Assembly (NCBI GenBank): GCA_017640615.1
Contig: JAEPQK010000003.1
Location: 1-64,000, forward strand
Reading direction: 5' to 3'
DNA from: Rhizobiaceae bacterium
GTDB taxonomy: Bacteria > Pseudomonadota > Alphaproteobacteria > Rhizobiales > Rhizobiaceae
DNA length: 64,000 nucleotides
In this document: piece by piece, positions 28,803 to 38,109 of the stretch
Numbering within the stretch: the stretch's first letter is position 1
Layout: each line of letters opens with the position of its first letter
Program-made: the position numbers and the translations under genes
The notes under the pieces: model-generated
Database searches by the model: none
What the model was told of the DNA's origin: nothing
Seen by the model: only the letters and a program-made list of their open reading frames with translations

Positions 28803-30215
28803 GTGCGGTTTTCCGCGGCAATGACGGCTGAGCGGCTCCTGCCCAAATGGCTGGCACATCGTGCCGAGCCCGTCGTCACGCGCATCGACGCCTTGATCTC
28901 CAGCGATAGCGGCAGTGGCGCAGCCGGCCGCGTGACCCTCTACGCGTTTCTGGTCCGCATCGCGAATGCGGTTATCGCATTCGCCAGTCAGGTGCTGCTT
29001 GCACGCTGGTTGGGCGCGTTTGAATACGGCATCTTCGTGCTGGTCTGGGTCACCATGGTGATCGTCGGCAATCTGTCGTGCCTCGGCTTCCACACATCCG
29101 TAATCCGCTTCGTGCCCCAATATCGCGAGGCCGGCAAACTCGCCGAACTGCGTGGAATTTTGCTGACCAGCCGCCTATTCGTGCTCCTTGCCTCATCTGC
29201 AATCGCAGTGGCTGGTGCGGTCGGCATCTGGCTGTTCAGAGGCAGCATCGAAAGCTACTATATCGTGCCCTTCTATCTCGGCGTCGTGTGCCTGCCGATG
29301 GTCGCATTGTCGGACCTGCTTCAGGGCATCGCACGCGCCAATGCATGGGCAAGTGCCGCGCTCGCGCCGACCTACCTTATCCGCCCGATGCTGATCCTCG
29401 TTTTCATGGCCGGCGCACTGGCGCTCGACTATCCGCCAACCGCGCTGACAGCCGTTCTGGCGGCAATCGCAGCCACCTACGCCACCACGATCTATCAGCT
29501 TGTGAACGTCACAACTCGCATCGATCGCAAGATCGAACCCGGGCCGCGCACCGTGTCGCTCCGGTTCTGGATAGCCGTGTCGCTGCCGATCTTCCTGGTC
29601 GAAAGCTTCTTCTTCCTGCTTACCAATGCCGACGTCCTGATGGTGGGCATGTATTTGAGCCCGGACGATGTGGCGGTCTATTTCGCCACCGTGAAGACGC
29701 TGGCGATTGCCCATTTCGTCTATTTCGCGGTCAAGGCCGGCGTCGCCCAGCGCTATGCACATCTGGCGCAGGAAAAGGATCCCGGCAAGTTGGCGCGCTT
29801 TGCTCGGGAAACCGTGAACTGGACCTTTTTTCCGACGCTGCTGATGGCAGTCGCGATCCTGGTAATCGGCAAGCCGATGCTGCTTCTGTTCGGCCCGGGC
29901 TTCGATGCCGGCTATCCTCTGCTCTTCGTGCTTATCCTCGGCGTCGTGGCACGCGCGGCCGTGGGCCCGGCGGAAAGCCTGCTCACAATGACCGGCCACC
30001 AGAACATTTGCGCGGCCGCCTATGCGGCGACGCTCGCCCTCAATATCGGGCTCAACGTTATTCTCATTCCGCAATTCTGGTTGTGGGGCGCGGCGATCGC
30101 GACCGCTTTGGCCATGACATTCGAAGCGGCCGTGCTCGCCTTCATCGTCTGGAGCAAGCAGGGCATCGTGATGGCCGTGTTCCTGCCGGCCTCTGTTACC
30201 GGGGAAGCTGACTAA
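28803..30215 (+). CDS. Polysaccharide flippase (Wzx/MATE-like), 12-14 TM
   Basis: The product is 470 residues. After a 40-residue cytosolic start, YAFLVRIANAVIAFASQVLLARWLGAFEYGIF opens the polysaccharide-transporter (PST/MOP) fold and about a dozen hydrophobic helices follow. It should flip lipid-linked or free saccharide across the inner membrane. GTG 28803 is chosen for the GGAGAG 6 nt upstream; ATG 28821 is the alternative. Its stop shares a base with the next gene's ATG (TAATG), so the two are coupled. Confidence 0.88.
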   Translation: MRFSAAMTAERLLPKWLAHRAEPVVTRIDALISSDSGSGAAGRVTLYAFLVRIANAVIAFASQVLLARWLGAFEYGIFVLVWVTMVIVGNLSCLGFHTSVIRFVPQYREAGKLAELRGILLTSRLFVLLASSAIAVAGAVGIWLFRGSIESYYIVPFYLGVVCLPMVALSDLLQGIARANAWASAALAPTYLIRPMLILVFMAGALALDYPPTALTAVLAAIAATYATTIYQLVNVTTRIDRKIEPGPRTVSLRFWIAVSLPIFLVESFFFLLTNADVLMVGMYLSPDDVAVYFATVKTLAIAHFVYFAVKAGVAQRYAHLAQEKDPGKLARFARETVNWTFFPTLLMAVAILVIGKPMLLLFGPGFDAGYPLLFVLILGVVARAAVGPAESLLTMTGHQNICAAAYAATLALNIGLNVILIPQFWLWGAAIATALAMTFEAAVLAFIVWSKQGIVMAVFLPASVTGEAD

Positions 30216-31495
30216 TGGCTGCAGTACCAATACTGGAAGAAGTGAGCGGCGGCCCCTCCGGCGCAATGCTCACCCATCTGGCCGGCGTGCCAAGCATCAG
30301 TCCGGACCCCTCACATCTGGAAAGCCTCGAAGGCCCCAAGGCAGACCGGCGGCTGGCGATATACCCGGCCTCGGCTGGGTTCGATCTCGTCGAGGAGCTG
30401 GAACATCTGTGCGCCCGCTCAATAGAGCCAAACGTCTTCTTCAATCCTCGCTTTCTTGCGCCGGCCATGCCGCGGCTGGAAGATCGCGAAATTCGCCTGG
30501 CCGTCATCCGCGACGGGGACGAGGAACGAAGCCGGCTGAGACTGCTGGTTCCACTGTCGGTCGAAAAAGCGCCGATGCCGCTCGGTGTGCCCATAATGCG
30601 CACATGGTCGAACCCGTTCGGCCCGCTCGGCACACCGCTGATCGATCGCGACGATCCCGTCGGCGTCATTGAAGACTGCTTCACCATGCTTGGCCGCAAA
30701 CATCTGCAGCTGCCACGCGTATTTGTCATGCCCGAAGTACGCCTCGACGGCCCCTTCGCAAACATCCTGCGCAGCTTTGCATCAAGCCGCGATTTGACGC
30801 TGGTCACGACCAACGAGATCGACCGTCCATTCCTGGAAAGCGACCTCGACCCCGATGACTATCTGCGCGAGGCGGTACGCTCGCATCATCTGCGCGAATA
30901 TCGTCGTCAGCGCCGCCGGCTGCAGGAACAGGGCCCAGTTGAATATCATGTAGCGCGTACGCCCGATGACGTTCGCCTTGGCGTCGAAACCTTCCTCACC
31001 CTCGAAGCGGCGGGCTGGAAGGGACGCGAACGAACGGCGATGGCAATCGATCGTTTCCGAGCGGCTTTCGCGCGCGAGGCGGTCTACCGTCTCGCCGAGC
31101 GCGATCTGTGCCGCGTTCACACCCTTAGCGTCGGCGGCAAGCCGATTGCCTGCCTCATCGTATTCATTGAAAACGGCGTCGCCTACACCTGGAAGACAGC
31201 CTATGACGAAGCCTACTCAGGTTATTCGCCGGGCGCACAGCTGATGCTAGACGTAACACGAACGCATCTGGACGATCCCAATATCGACGCCACTGATTCC
31301 TGCGCTGTGCCTGATCACCCGATCATGAGCCGGCTGTGGATGGAGCGCCGCAAGGTTGGCACGCTGGTCATCGGCCTGACGCCGGAGGCAGATCGGGCTG
31401 CGCGGCAGGCCGCATCGCAGCTTCACATGTATCGCGAGACGAGGAATTTCGCGCGCATCCTGCGCAACCGGGTCAGGAATCTCATCGGGCGCTGA
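30215..31495 (+). CDS. GNAT acyltransferase, CelD/BcsL-like
   Basis: The product is 426 residues. The C-terminal acetyltransf_6 (FemAB-like) region carries SHHLREYRRQRRRLQEQG, FLTLEAAGWKGRE and TWKTAYDEAYSGYSPGAQLM, features of the CelD/BcsL proteins linked to exopolysaccharide or cellulose acylation. Translationally coupled to the flippase, it may decorate the exported glycan. No glycosyltransferase lies nearby. It ends 3 bp from the convergent histidine kinase. Confidence 0.82.
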   Translation: MAAVPILEEVSGGPSGAMLTHLAGVPSISPDPSHLESLEGPKADRRLAIYPASAGFDLVEELEHLCARSIEPNVFFNPRFLAPAMPRLEDREIRLAVIRDGDEERSRLRLLVPLSVEKAPMPLGVPIMRTWSNPFGPLGTPLIDRDDPVGVIEDCFTMLGRKHLQLPRVFVMPEVRLDGPFANILRSFASSRDLTLVTTNEIDRPFLESDLDPDDYLREAVRSHHLREYRRQRRRLQEQGPVEYHVARTPDDVRLGVETFLTLEAAGWKGRERTAMAIDRFRAAFAREAVYRLAERDLCRVHTLSVGGKPIACLIVFIENGVAYTWKTAYDEAYSGYSPGAQLMLDVTRTHLDDPNIDATDSCAVPDHPIMSRLWMERRKVGTLVIGLTPEADRAARQAASQLHMYRETRNFARILRNRVRNLIGR

Positions 31496-31498
31496 ACC

Positions 31499-34400
31499 TC
31501 AGAGGAATTTTTTCGAAGACCAAGCGGCCGGCTGGGCGGTATTCGATGCCGCGCTAGTCTCCTCCTGCAGCCAGGCCTTGACCTTTTCAAGCAACGCCTT
31601 CGGACTGATTGGCTTCGACAGATAATCGTCCATGCCGGCTTCGATGCAGCGCTCACGGTCACCCTTCAGCGCATGCGCCGTCACGCCCACGATTGGTACA
31701 TGGGTGCCGCCATCGGCTTCCATTTCGCGAATGAGGCCGGTCGCTTCAAGGCCGCCCATTTCGGGCATCGAGACATCCATCAGGATCATGCGTGGCCGCT
31801 TCTCCTTGAACGCTTCAACCGCGAGTCGGCCATTGCCGACCAGTTCGAAATTGAGGTCGGTCTCGCCCAGGATTTGGGTGAAGACGAGTTGGTTCACCTC
31901 ATTGTCTTCGGCAACGAGGACATCCAGCCCGCCAGCCGCGGGAGCGGGTTTGCGGTCTGAAATAGCAGTAGCACTGGTAGGAGCTGAAACTGCCACAGTC
32001 GCCGATCGTGTCACCTCGGTCGGCGTCGCCGCTTCTTCGACCCGCAATGTCTTGAACGCGCTCAGATCGCAGTCGCCCGGCGTTGCAGAGCCCGTTCGCC
32101 GCTTCTGAATTGCCGAAACCACAGTTTCCAGCAGCTGCGACGAACGCACCGGTTTTACGAGTTGGGTGACAATGTTGGTGTTCTTGATCGCAAGGCTGCT
32201 CAGCGAATGGTCCACCGAGGTCAGCATGACCACGGGCACTTCGGCCAATGACGGCGTCTGCGCCATCGCTTTTGCCATCTCGACGCCATTCATATCCGGC
32301 ATCTGGAAGTCGAGGATCACGCAATCCACGCCGACATTGAAATCGGCGGCTGCCTTCAGCACCTTAAGGCCCTCGGCTGCATCGTGCGCGGCACATGCGT
32401 CGAAATTCCACGCCACCATCTGCTCACTGTAGATCGAGCGATTGACCTCATTGTCATCCACGATCAGTACTCGCGCACCGGTCACATCGACCGGCAGGAT
32501 GCGCTCGGCTTCCGGCTGGCCTGTGCGTTCAAGGTCGATCTGCACGCGGAATGTCGAGCCTTCGCCCTCTTTACTCTCAACGCCGATCTGGCCACCCATC
32601 AGATCGACCAGCCGCTGCGTGATCGCTAATCCCAGCCCGGTGCCCTCATGGCGACGCGTGGATGAGGCATCGACCTGACTGAACTTGTCGAAAACCAGCG
32701 CCAGCTTTCCCTGAGGAATGCCGATGCCCGTATCGGTGACGCTGACCTTGATACGACTGCTGCCCTCGCCGAGATCCTCACCGCTCACATCGATCAGCAC
32801 ATGCCCAGCCTCGGTGAATTTCACCGCGTTGCCCACGAGATTTGTCACGATCTGACGAATGCGTCCCACATCGCCGAGATAGGTATCGTGGAGCCCGGGC
32901 TCTATGCGCACGACCAGCTCGAGATCCTTCTCCTTGGCGCGGGTCGACATAAGCGTCGCCACATCCTCGATCGCCTCGGTCAGGTCGAAGGGCACCGGAT
33001 CGAGCACAAGCTGACCCGCATCGATCTTCGAAAAGTCGAGAATGTCGTTGATGATCGTGAGCAGCGCATTGCCCGATTTCGTTATGATATCGATGAAGGT
33101 GCGTTGCTTAGGTTCCAGGTCGGTCTTGGCCAAGAGCTCCGCCATGCCGAGTACGCCATTCATCGGCGTACGGATCTCATGGCTCATATTGGCAAGGAAT
33201 TCCGATTTGGCGCGGTCGGCGAGCTCCGCCTTCTGCCGCGCTTCCTCTAGCTCAGACTCACGCTTCTTCAGCACCGTCACGTCGGTGGTCGACCCGATCA
33301 GATAAAGCGTGCCGTCATTGGCAGTCATGACGCCCTTTCGGGCGATCTGATTACGGATCACGACGCCGTTTTCGCAGACCGGCGCCTCTTCGAATTCGAT
33401 TGTTTTGCGTTCGCGCAGGACCTGGCGGTCGGCGTCCATATACTGCTCGCCGCGTTGGCCGAATATTTCGCCATCTGTGCGTCCGATGGCTTCTTCCTCG
33501 CTGAAGCCGGTCATCTCGCACCAGACCTTGTTCACGTAGTGAAGCCGAAGGTCCGCGGTTTTGGCGTAGATCGACACCGGAACGTTGTCGGTGATGCTGC
33601 GATAGATTTCGATCTCGTGCATGCTCTTTTGCAGAGCCGCCTCGCGATCCTTCTGCTCGGAAATATCGACCCGCACGCCGACAAAGAACCCCTCCGGGGT
33701 ACGCGTGTCGAAAACCTTGTACCAGCGGTCGTTGGAATATTTGCGTTCATAAACCGCACGCGGCCGGTCGTAACGCTGGGCATAGCCGCGCAGCCAGGCC
33801 TCCTCGTCGGTATCGTAAAGCGCGTCGACCTCGTCATCGCCCGATATGCGCATCCGGCCGCCGGCGCGCCCTGCCCGCAGATAGTCGTGCAAGTGTTTGC
33901 CCGGCTGAAGCGCCTCCTCGGCTTCCGGGATGAGCTCGCGAACATGGCGGTTTGCGACCACCAGCCGGTTGTCGCGATCGTAGATCAGCACGCCAGCAGG
34001 CATCGATTCCACCACCATGGCGAGCTGCGCCCGTGCGTCTTCCGCTTCGCGCTCGCGGCGCTTCAGTTCGGTAACATCGAAGATGCGCCCGGCGATGTAG
34101 CTCTTTTCATCCGCCAACCGCACGAGGTCTTTACGCACGATCCTCGAATGACGTTCGCCATCCTCCTCGTGGTCTTCTTCGACTTCATATTGTTCGCCAG
34201 TCTGGAGAACCTGCCGTTCGCTGTCCTCGAAGGCCGAAGCCTCGACTTCGGTGACGTAGTCGCCGCCCTTGCGGCCAATCATCTCCGCGGGATCGACGCC
34301 AAACAGGTTGGCAAATGCCTTGTTGACCAACGCAAAGTCGAGATTCTCGTCCTTGACGAAAATCGGATCGTTGACGCTGTTGATGACGCCTTCGGCGAGC

Positions 34401-36163
34401 TGCGCCATATGCAACGCCTGCGCGAGCTCGGCTTCGCGATCCTTGATCTCAGTGATGTCGTAGTAGCAGATCAGGCGCTTGCCGCCCGAAAGCGCGGAAA
34501 CTGAATAGAGCGTCGTGCAGCCATCCGCCCGCTTCAGTTCTCGCGGTTCGATATCGCCCCGGCTGATCTCGGCCAGTCTGGTCGTAAGGTAGTCTTCCCA
34601 CTCTTCTTCTTCGACGTCGTAGACCCGCTTGTAACGGTTGGCTTCGATGAGATCGCGGAACGGGCATCCGAGTTCGATGGTCGCGGGATCGATGCTCCAG
34701 ATCGAGAAGAAGGCACGGTTGATGATCACGACCTTCAGATCGCCATCGAGCAGAACAACACCCATGCGAAGCGAATCGAGCGTCCGCTCCAGGTCGTAGC
34801 GCAGCTCTTCGCCGCGCTTGTTGGCAGCAGCCAGTTCGTCGGCGCGCAGCTTGTGTTCTGTAATGTCGGTCCGGATGCCGACCCGGTCGCCATTCTCAGT
34901 GCTGATGTCGCTGCGCATGATCCAGCGACCGTCATGCAGCTGTTCGATGACATCCTTGTTGAGTTCTTCTTTCCAGGCGGCCACTTCTTCGGCAGCCCAT
35001 TCTTCCTCCCTGCCGATCGCTTCCTCAATCTTGCCCATATGAGCAAGTTCGAGCAGCATGTCGTGTATCGTGCGCCCTTCCTTGATCGTGGGAAGGAACT
35101 GGAACATCTCCAAGTAGGCTTTGTTGCAGATGACGAGCCGCTCGTCCTTATCCCACAGCACAAAGCCGGCCTGAATACCGTCAATCGCGTTACGCAAGCG
35201 CTGTTGTGCGTCCTGCGCCTGTGCCCGTGCGGCCTCAAGCACCATCTCCTTGCGCTTGATCTCGGTGACATCAGTACAAATGCCGATGGTCTCGCCGTTC
35301 GAGACAGGGATATGACGATGGAGGAAAAAGCGCCCGTCGCCGAGTTCGATCAGCCCCTCGAACCGTTTGCCGCAGGCATGCAGATCGAGCAGATGCTGAA
35401 CGTATTCTTGCTGGCCGAGTTCGCCGCTCACGAATACCTTTCGCTCAACAGCGGTTTTGATCAGCTTCTCGAAGCTGGTGCCCGGCTGAACGATGTCCTC
35501 CAGGCCTCTGCACATGTCCAACAGCTTGTCATTGTGCAGAATGATCCGGTCATTTGCGTCGTAGTAGCAAAACGCGTCCGGCATCGCATTGAGCGCGGTT
35601 AGCAGCGTTTCGGGATCGCTCGCAGATATGCCGGCCTCTTCGCGGGGACGCGTCGGCTCAAACGCGATCGGCTGATCCTCGACCTCCGGGTCGGCCATGT
35701 CGAGGTGCCTGAGAAGCCGGCCCATGCCGCGATAGCCCATAAATCGGCCACTCGCATCGAAGCGCGGGACGCCGCTCACGCTCGTCCAGCGCAACCGCTT
35801 GTTGCCGTCCGCCGCCCGGAAGATCAGGTCCCGGAAGGGCAGTCGCTTTTTCAGTGTTTCGATATGTGCGTCAGTGTCACCGGCATGCAGCGTGCCCTTC
35901 ATCAGCTCCACACGCGAGTGGCCAATGAAGCAATTTATGTCCCAGCCCGCGGCCGCAAAACCTTCCGAAAACCAGGTGAAACAATGCTGATTGTCGGTTT
36001 CCCACAGCCAATCGCACCCGATTGCTGCGAGTTCTTCCGCTTCGGTCGTGCTTAGCTTGCGTCCGTGCCAATCGACGGATGCCGTGCCAGCCCCGCCGTT
36101 TGATGCACCCCCGGATGTCACGTTCCGCACCCTCGACCGCTTAGCCGTCTTTTTCAGCGGCAA
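31499..36163 (-). CDS. Giant soluble multi-PAS hybrid histidine kinase
   Basis: The product is about 1554 residues. Seven PAS-like modules run from 45 to about 965 (starting near 45, 187, 325, 460, 590, 717 and 853), then HisKA with phospho-His995 (SHEIRTP), HATPase (NAVKFTEAG; GTGLGLAI), REC1 with Asp1285 and REC2 with Asp1463. There is no membrane helix and no HPt domain, so it must be cytosolic and pass phosphate to a separate HPt. Start is uncertain: TTG 36163, or GTG 36121 which has GAGGG 8 nt upstream. What it senses is not evident; most PAS units are of the PAS_7 sort. Confidence 0.93.
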   Translation of the reverse strand: MPLKKTAKRSRVRNVTSGGASNGGAGTASVDWHGRKLSTTEAEELAAIGCDWLWETDNQHCFTWFSEGFAAAGWDINCFIGHSRVELMKGTLHAGDTDAHIETLKKRLPFRDLIFRAADGNKRLRWTSVSGVPRFDASGRFMGYRGMGRLLRHLDMADPEVEDQPIAFEPTRPREEAGISASDPETLLTALNAMPDAFCYYDANDRIILHNDKLLDMCRGLEDIVQPGTSFEKLIKTAVERKVFVSGELGQQEYVQHLLDLHACGKRFEGLIELGDGRFFLHRHIPVSNGETIGICTDVTEIKRKEMVLEAARAQAQDAQQRLRNAIDGIQAGFVLWDKDERLVICNKAYLEMFQFLPTIKEGRTIHDMLLELAHMGKIEEAIGREEEWAAEEVAAWKEELNKDVIEQLHDGRWIMRSDISTENGDRVGIRTDITEHKLRADELAAANKRGEELRYDLERTLDSLRMGVVLLDGDLKVVIINRAFFSIWSIDPATIELGCPFRDLIEANRYKRVYDVEEEEWEDYLTTRLAEISRGDIEPRELKRADGCTTLYSVSALSGGKRLICYYDITEIKDREAELAQALHMAQLAEGVINSVNDPIFVKDENLDFALVNKAFANLFGVDPAEMIGRKGGDYVTEVEASAFEDSERQVLQTGEQYEVEEDHEEDGERHSRIVRKDLVRLADEKSYIAGRIFDVTELKRREREAEDARAQLAMVVESMPAGVLIYDRDNRLVVANRHVRELIPEAEEALQPGKHLHDYLRAGRAGGRMRISGDDEVDALYDTDEEAWLRGYAQRYDRPRAVYERKYSNDRWYKVFDTRTPEGFFVGVRVDISEQKDREAALQKSMHEIEIYRSITDNVPVSIYAKTADLRLHYVNKVWCEMTGFSEEEAIGRTDGEIFGQRGEQYMDADRQVLRERKTIEFEEAPVCENGVVIRNQIARKGVMTANDGTLYLIGSTTDVTVLKKRESELEEARQKAELADRAKSEFLANMSHEIRTPMNGVLGMAELLAKTDLEPKQRTFIDIITKSGNALLTIINDILDFSKIDAGQLVLDPVPFDLTEAIEDVATLMSTRAKEKDLELVVRIEPGLHDTYLGDVGRIRQIVTNLVGNAVKFTEAGHVLIDVSGEDLGEGSSRIKVSVTDTGIGIPQGKLALVFDKFSQVDASSTRRHEGTGLGLAITQRLVDLMGGQIGVESKEGEGSTFRVQIDLERTGQPEAERILPVDVTGARVLIVDDNEVNRSIYSEQMVAWNFDACAAHDAAEGLKVLKAAADFNVGVDCVILDFQMPDMNGVEMAKAMAQTPSLAEVPVVMLTSVDHSLSSLAIKNTNIVTQLVKPVRSSQLLETVVSAIQKRRTGSATPGDCDLSAFKTLRVEEAATPTEVTRSATVAVSAPTSATAISDRKPAPAAGGLDVLVAEDNEVNQLVFTQILGETDLNFELVGNGRLAVEAFKEKRPRMILMDVSMPEMGGLEATGLIREMEADGGTHVPIVGVTAHALKGDRERCIEAGMDDYLSKPISPKALLEKVKAWLQEETSAASNTAQPAAWSSKKFL

Positions 36164-36338
36164 GCCCCTCTGTCGGCCTGCAACCTCAATTATGCGGCAG
36201 CAAGGCTTAATGGATGACTAACTATAAACCGACGGAACTTGCGCCTGGCTGGGAAGCCGGCTCAGGGTCCGTCAATTCCGCTGACCGCACGAACGAATGT
36301 CCGATCGGCGTACAAACCATTGAAATGGATGGAATAGC

Positions 36339-36414
36339 TGGCACTCCCAAGGGGACTCGAACCCCTGTTTCCGCCGTGAGAGGGCGGCGTCCTAGACCGC
36401 TAGACGATGGGAGC
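36339..36414 (-). tRNA. tRNA-Glu (anticodon CTC)
   Basis: On the minus strand a 76-nt cloverleaf begins GCTCCCATCGTCTAGCGGTC and ends GGGAGTGCCA with CCA encoded. The anticodon arm is CCGCC-CTCTCAC-GGCGG, giving CTC (reads GAG). The T-arm is AGGGGTTCGAGTCCCCT. The acceptor stem pairs except for a terminal G-T wobble. Confidence 0.96.
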
Positions 36415-36429
36415 CTGCGCAGACGGCGC

Positions 36430-36458
36430 GATATAGTCGCCTTGGGCCGCGAATGCAA
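36430..36458 (-). promoter_or_regulatory. Promoter of tRNA-Glu
   Basis: On the minus strand TTGCAT (36453-36458), a 17-bp spacer and TATATC (36430-36435) lie about 15 bp upstream of the tRNA 5' end, an ideal position. Confidence 0.72.
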
Positions 36459-36494
36459 CAGCTTCCGTGCAAATCAAACGCTGCTACGGAATGC

Positions 36495-36872
36495 CTACCG
36501 TTCAACCGCAATGCGTGCCACGACACTGCCCGCAGCGAGATCGTAGATCAGGAATTCCCGTCCGCCGGCACCGCCGGCAACCTCGATCGAAAGCAGCGTT
36601 CCCGAGAGCGACTGCGAAACGATCCGCGCGCCGTCCGGCATCTTGATCGAACCCTCTGCCGCGAACTCGCCCGGCTGGGCGCCGGCTGCGGCTTCCACCG
36701 GTGCCTCCTCGCCCCGCGAGCCCATCCGGTAGACAATGGCCACGGCCACCGCCATAAGCGCCAGAAAAAGGAGGCCGAGATTGATTGCCATGAAGCGCAC
36801 CAATTTGCGCCGCACACGGTCCACGGCCGGGTCTAGCGGCTTGTCGTCTTCGTCGTCGAAGTTGTGCGTCAT
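36495..36872 (-). CDS. Conserved hypothetical protein with one TM (DUF6476-like)
   Basis: The product is 125 residues. A charged cytosolic start (MTHNFDDEDDKPLDPAVDRV) and the RRKLVRFMAINLGLLFLALMAV segment give one membrane helix at about 28-48; the periplasmic part ends SVVARIAVER. The layout resembles small DUF6476-type alphaproteobacterial membrane proteins, which I am not certain of. Its start is only 26 bp from that of the divergent pseudouridine synthase. Confidence 0.72.
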   Translation of the reverse strand: MTHNFDDEDDKPLDPAVDRVRRKLVRFMAINLGLLFLALMAVAVAIVYRMGSRGEEAPVEAAAGAQPGEFAAEGSIKMPDGARIVSQSLSGTLLSIEVAGGAGGREFLIYDLAAGSVVARIAVER

Positions 36873-36898
36873 GGTTCGTTCCGGCCGGGTGAAGTGCA

Positions 36899-37930
36899 AT
36901 GAGCGCCCCTGATAACGAAGCCGGCACGGCTTTGGAAGAGATCGTGGCCGGCGAGGATGCCGCCGGCGCGCGGCTCGACCAGTGGCTGGCGTCGGCGCTC
37001 GACGGACGCTTTTCGCGTTCGCGCCTGCAGGCACTGATCAGAGACGGTCATGTCGCTATCGGTGGCACGGCGGTGACCGAACCGAAGCGCAAACTCACGG
37101 CCGGTGATCGCATTCGCCTCGTCACGCCGGAGCCCGAACCCGCCGAGCCGCAGGGCGAAGCGATACCCCTGACGATTCTGTTCGAAGACGCCGACATCAT
37201 CGTCATCGACAAGCCGGCTGGGCTCGTCGTCCACCCTGGCGCTGGAAACCCGACAGGCACGCTGGTCAATGCGCTCATCCATCATTGCGGCGCATCGCTC
37301 TCCGGTATTGGCGGTGTGCGGCGGCCAGGTATCGTGCATCGGCTCGACAAGGATACCAGCGGCGTCATGGTGGCCGCGAAGAACGACATAGCGCACCGCG
37401 CACTCGCCGATGCCTTTGCCGATCATGGACGCTCGGGCGGGCTTGAGCGCGCCTACAAGGCACTTGTTTGGGGCATTCCGCAGCGCCCGGCGGGCACCAT
37501 CGATGCCGCACTCGGTCGCGCCGGCGCCGACCGTACCCGACGTGCCGTTGTGCCGGAAGGTCGGCCGGACGCGCGCCACGCTGTAACCGCCTATTCGGTG
37601 CTGGAACGCTACGATTTCTCGGCCGACGGCAAGGCCGATACCGCACTGGTTGAGTGCCGGCTGGAAACCGGTCGCACACACCAGATCCGCGTACACATGG
37701 CCCATATCGGCCACCCGTTGATCGGCGACCGCGATTATGGCGCGGCTTTCTTCACAAAAGCGAACCGGCTTCCCGAACCTTTGCGTGACATCGTCTTGGC
37801 GTTTCCGCGTCAGGCACTGCATGCCTGGCTGCTCGCCTTCGATCACCCGGTCACAGGCGAGCGAATGCGCTTCGAAACCGGGCTTCCGGCTGATTTGTCG
37901 GCCCTGGTAGACGGTTTTCGCGCGCTCTGA
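36899..37930 (+). CDS. RluA/RluD-family 23S rRNA pseudouridine synthase
   Basis: The product is 343 residues. An N-terminal S4 RNA-binding domain (RLDQWLASALDGRFSRSRLQALI) leads to the catalytic domain with motif HRLDKDTSGVMVAAK (catalytic Asp in RLDKDTSG). The KPAGLVVHPGAGN motif places it nearest to RluD, which modifies helix 69 of 23S rRNA. It lies about 180 bp upstream of rpoH, a common alphaproteobacterial order. Confidence 0.93.
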   Translation: MSAPDNEAGTALEEIVAGEDAAGARLDQWLASALDGRFSRSRLQALIRDGHVAIGGTAVTEPKRKLTAGDRIRLVTPEPEPAEPQGEAIPLTILFEDADIIVIDKPAGLVVHPGAGNPTGTLVNALIHHCGASLSGIGGVRRPGIVHRLDKDTSGVMVAAKNDIAHRALADAFADHGRSGGLERAYKALVWGIPQRPAGTIDAALGRAGADRTRRAVVPEGRPDARHAVTAYSVLERYDFSADGKADTALVECRLETGRTHQIRVHMAHIGHPLIGDRDYGAAFFTKANRLPEPLRDIVLAFPRQALHAWLLAFDHPVTGERMRFETGLPADLSALVDGFRAL

Positions 37931-38109
37931 GGCGTTTACTTGAGTTTGCCAACAAATCGGCGTGATTGTCAGCTACCTGACTTCCCAGCTAGTGCAATTA
38001 CGCGATTAATACCTATATGAGACTAGGCGCAGTGCGCCGTTCGTTGGCGGCTGCGTACATCAAACCCGCCGTAATGGGGGTTGTACGAACACAAAGAGGA
38101 GGGTGCTTT

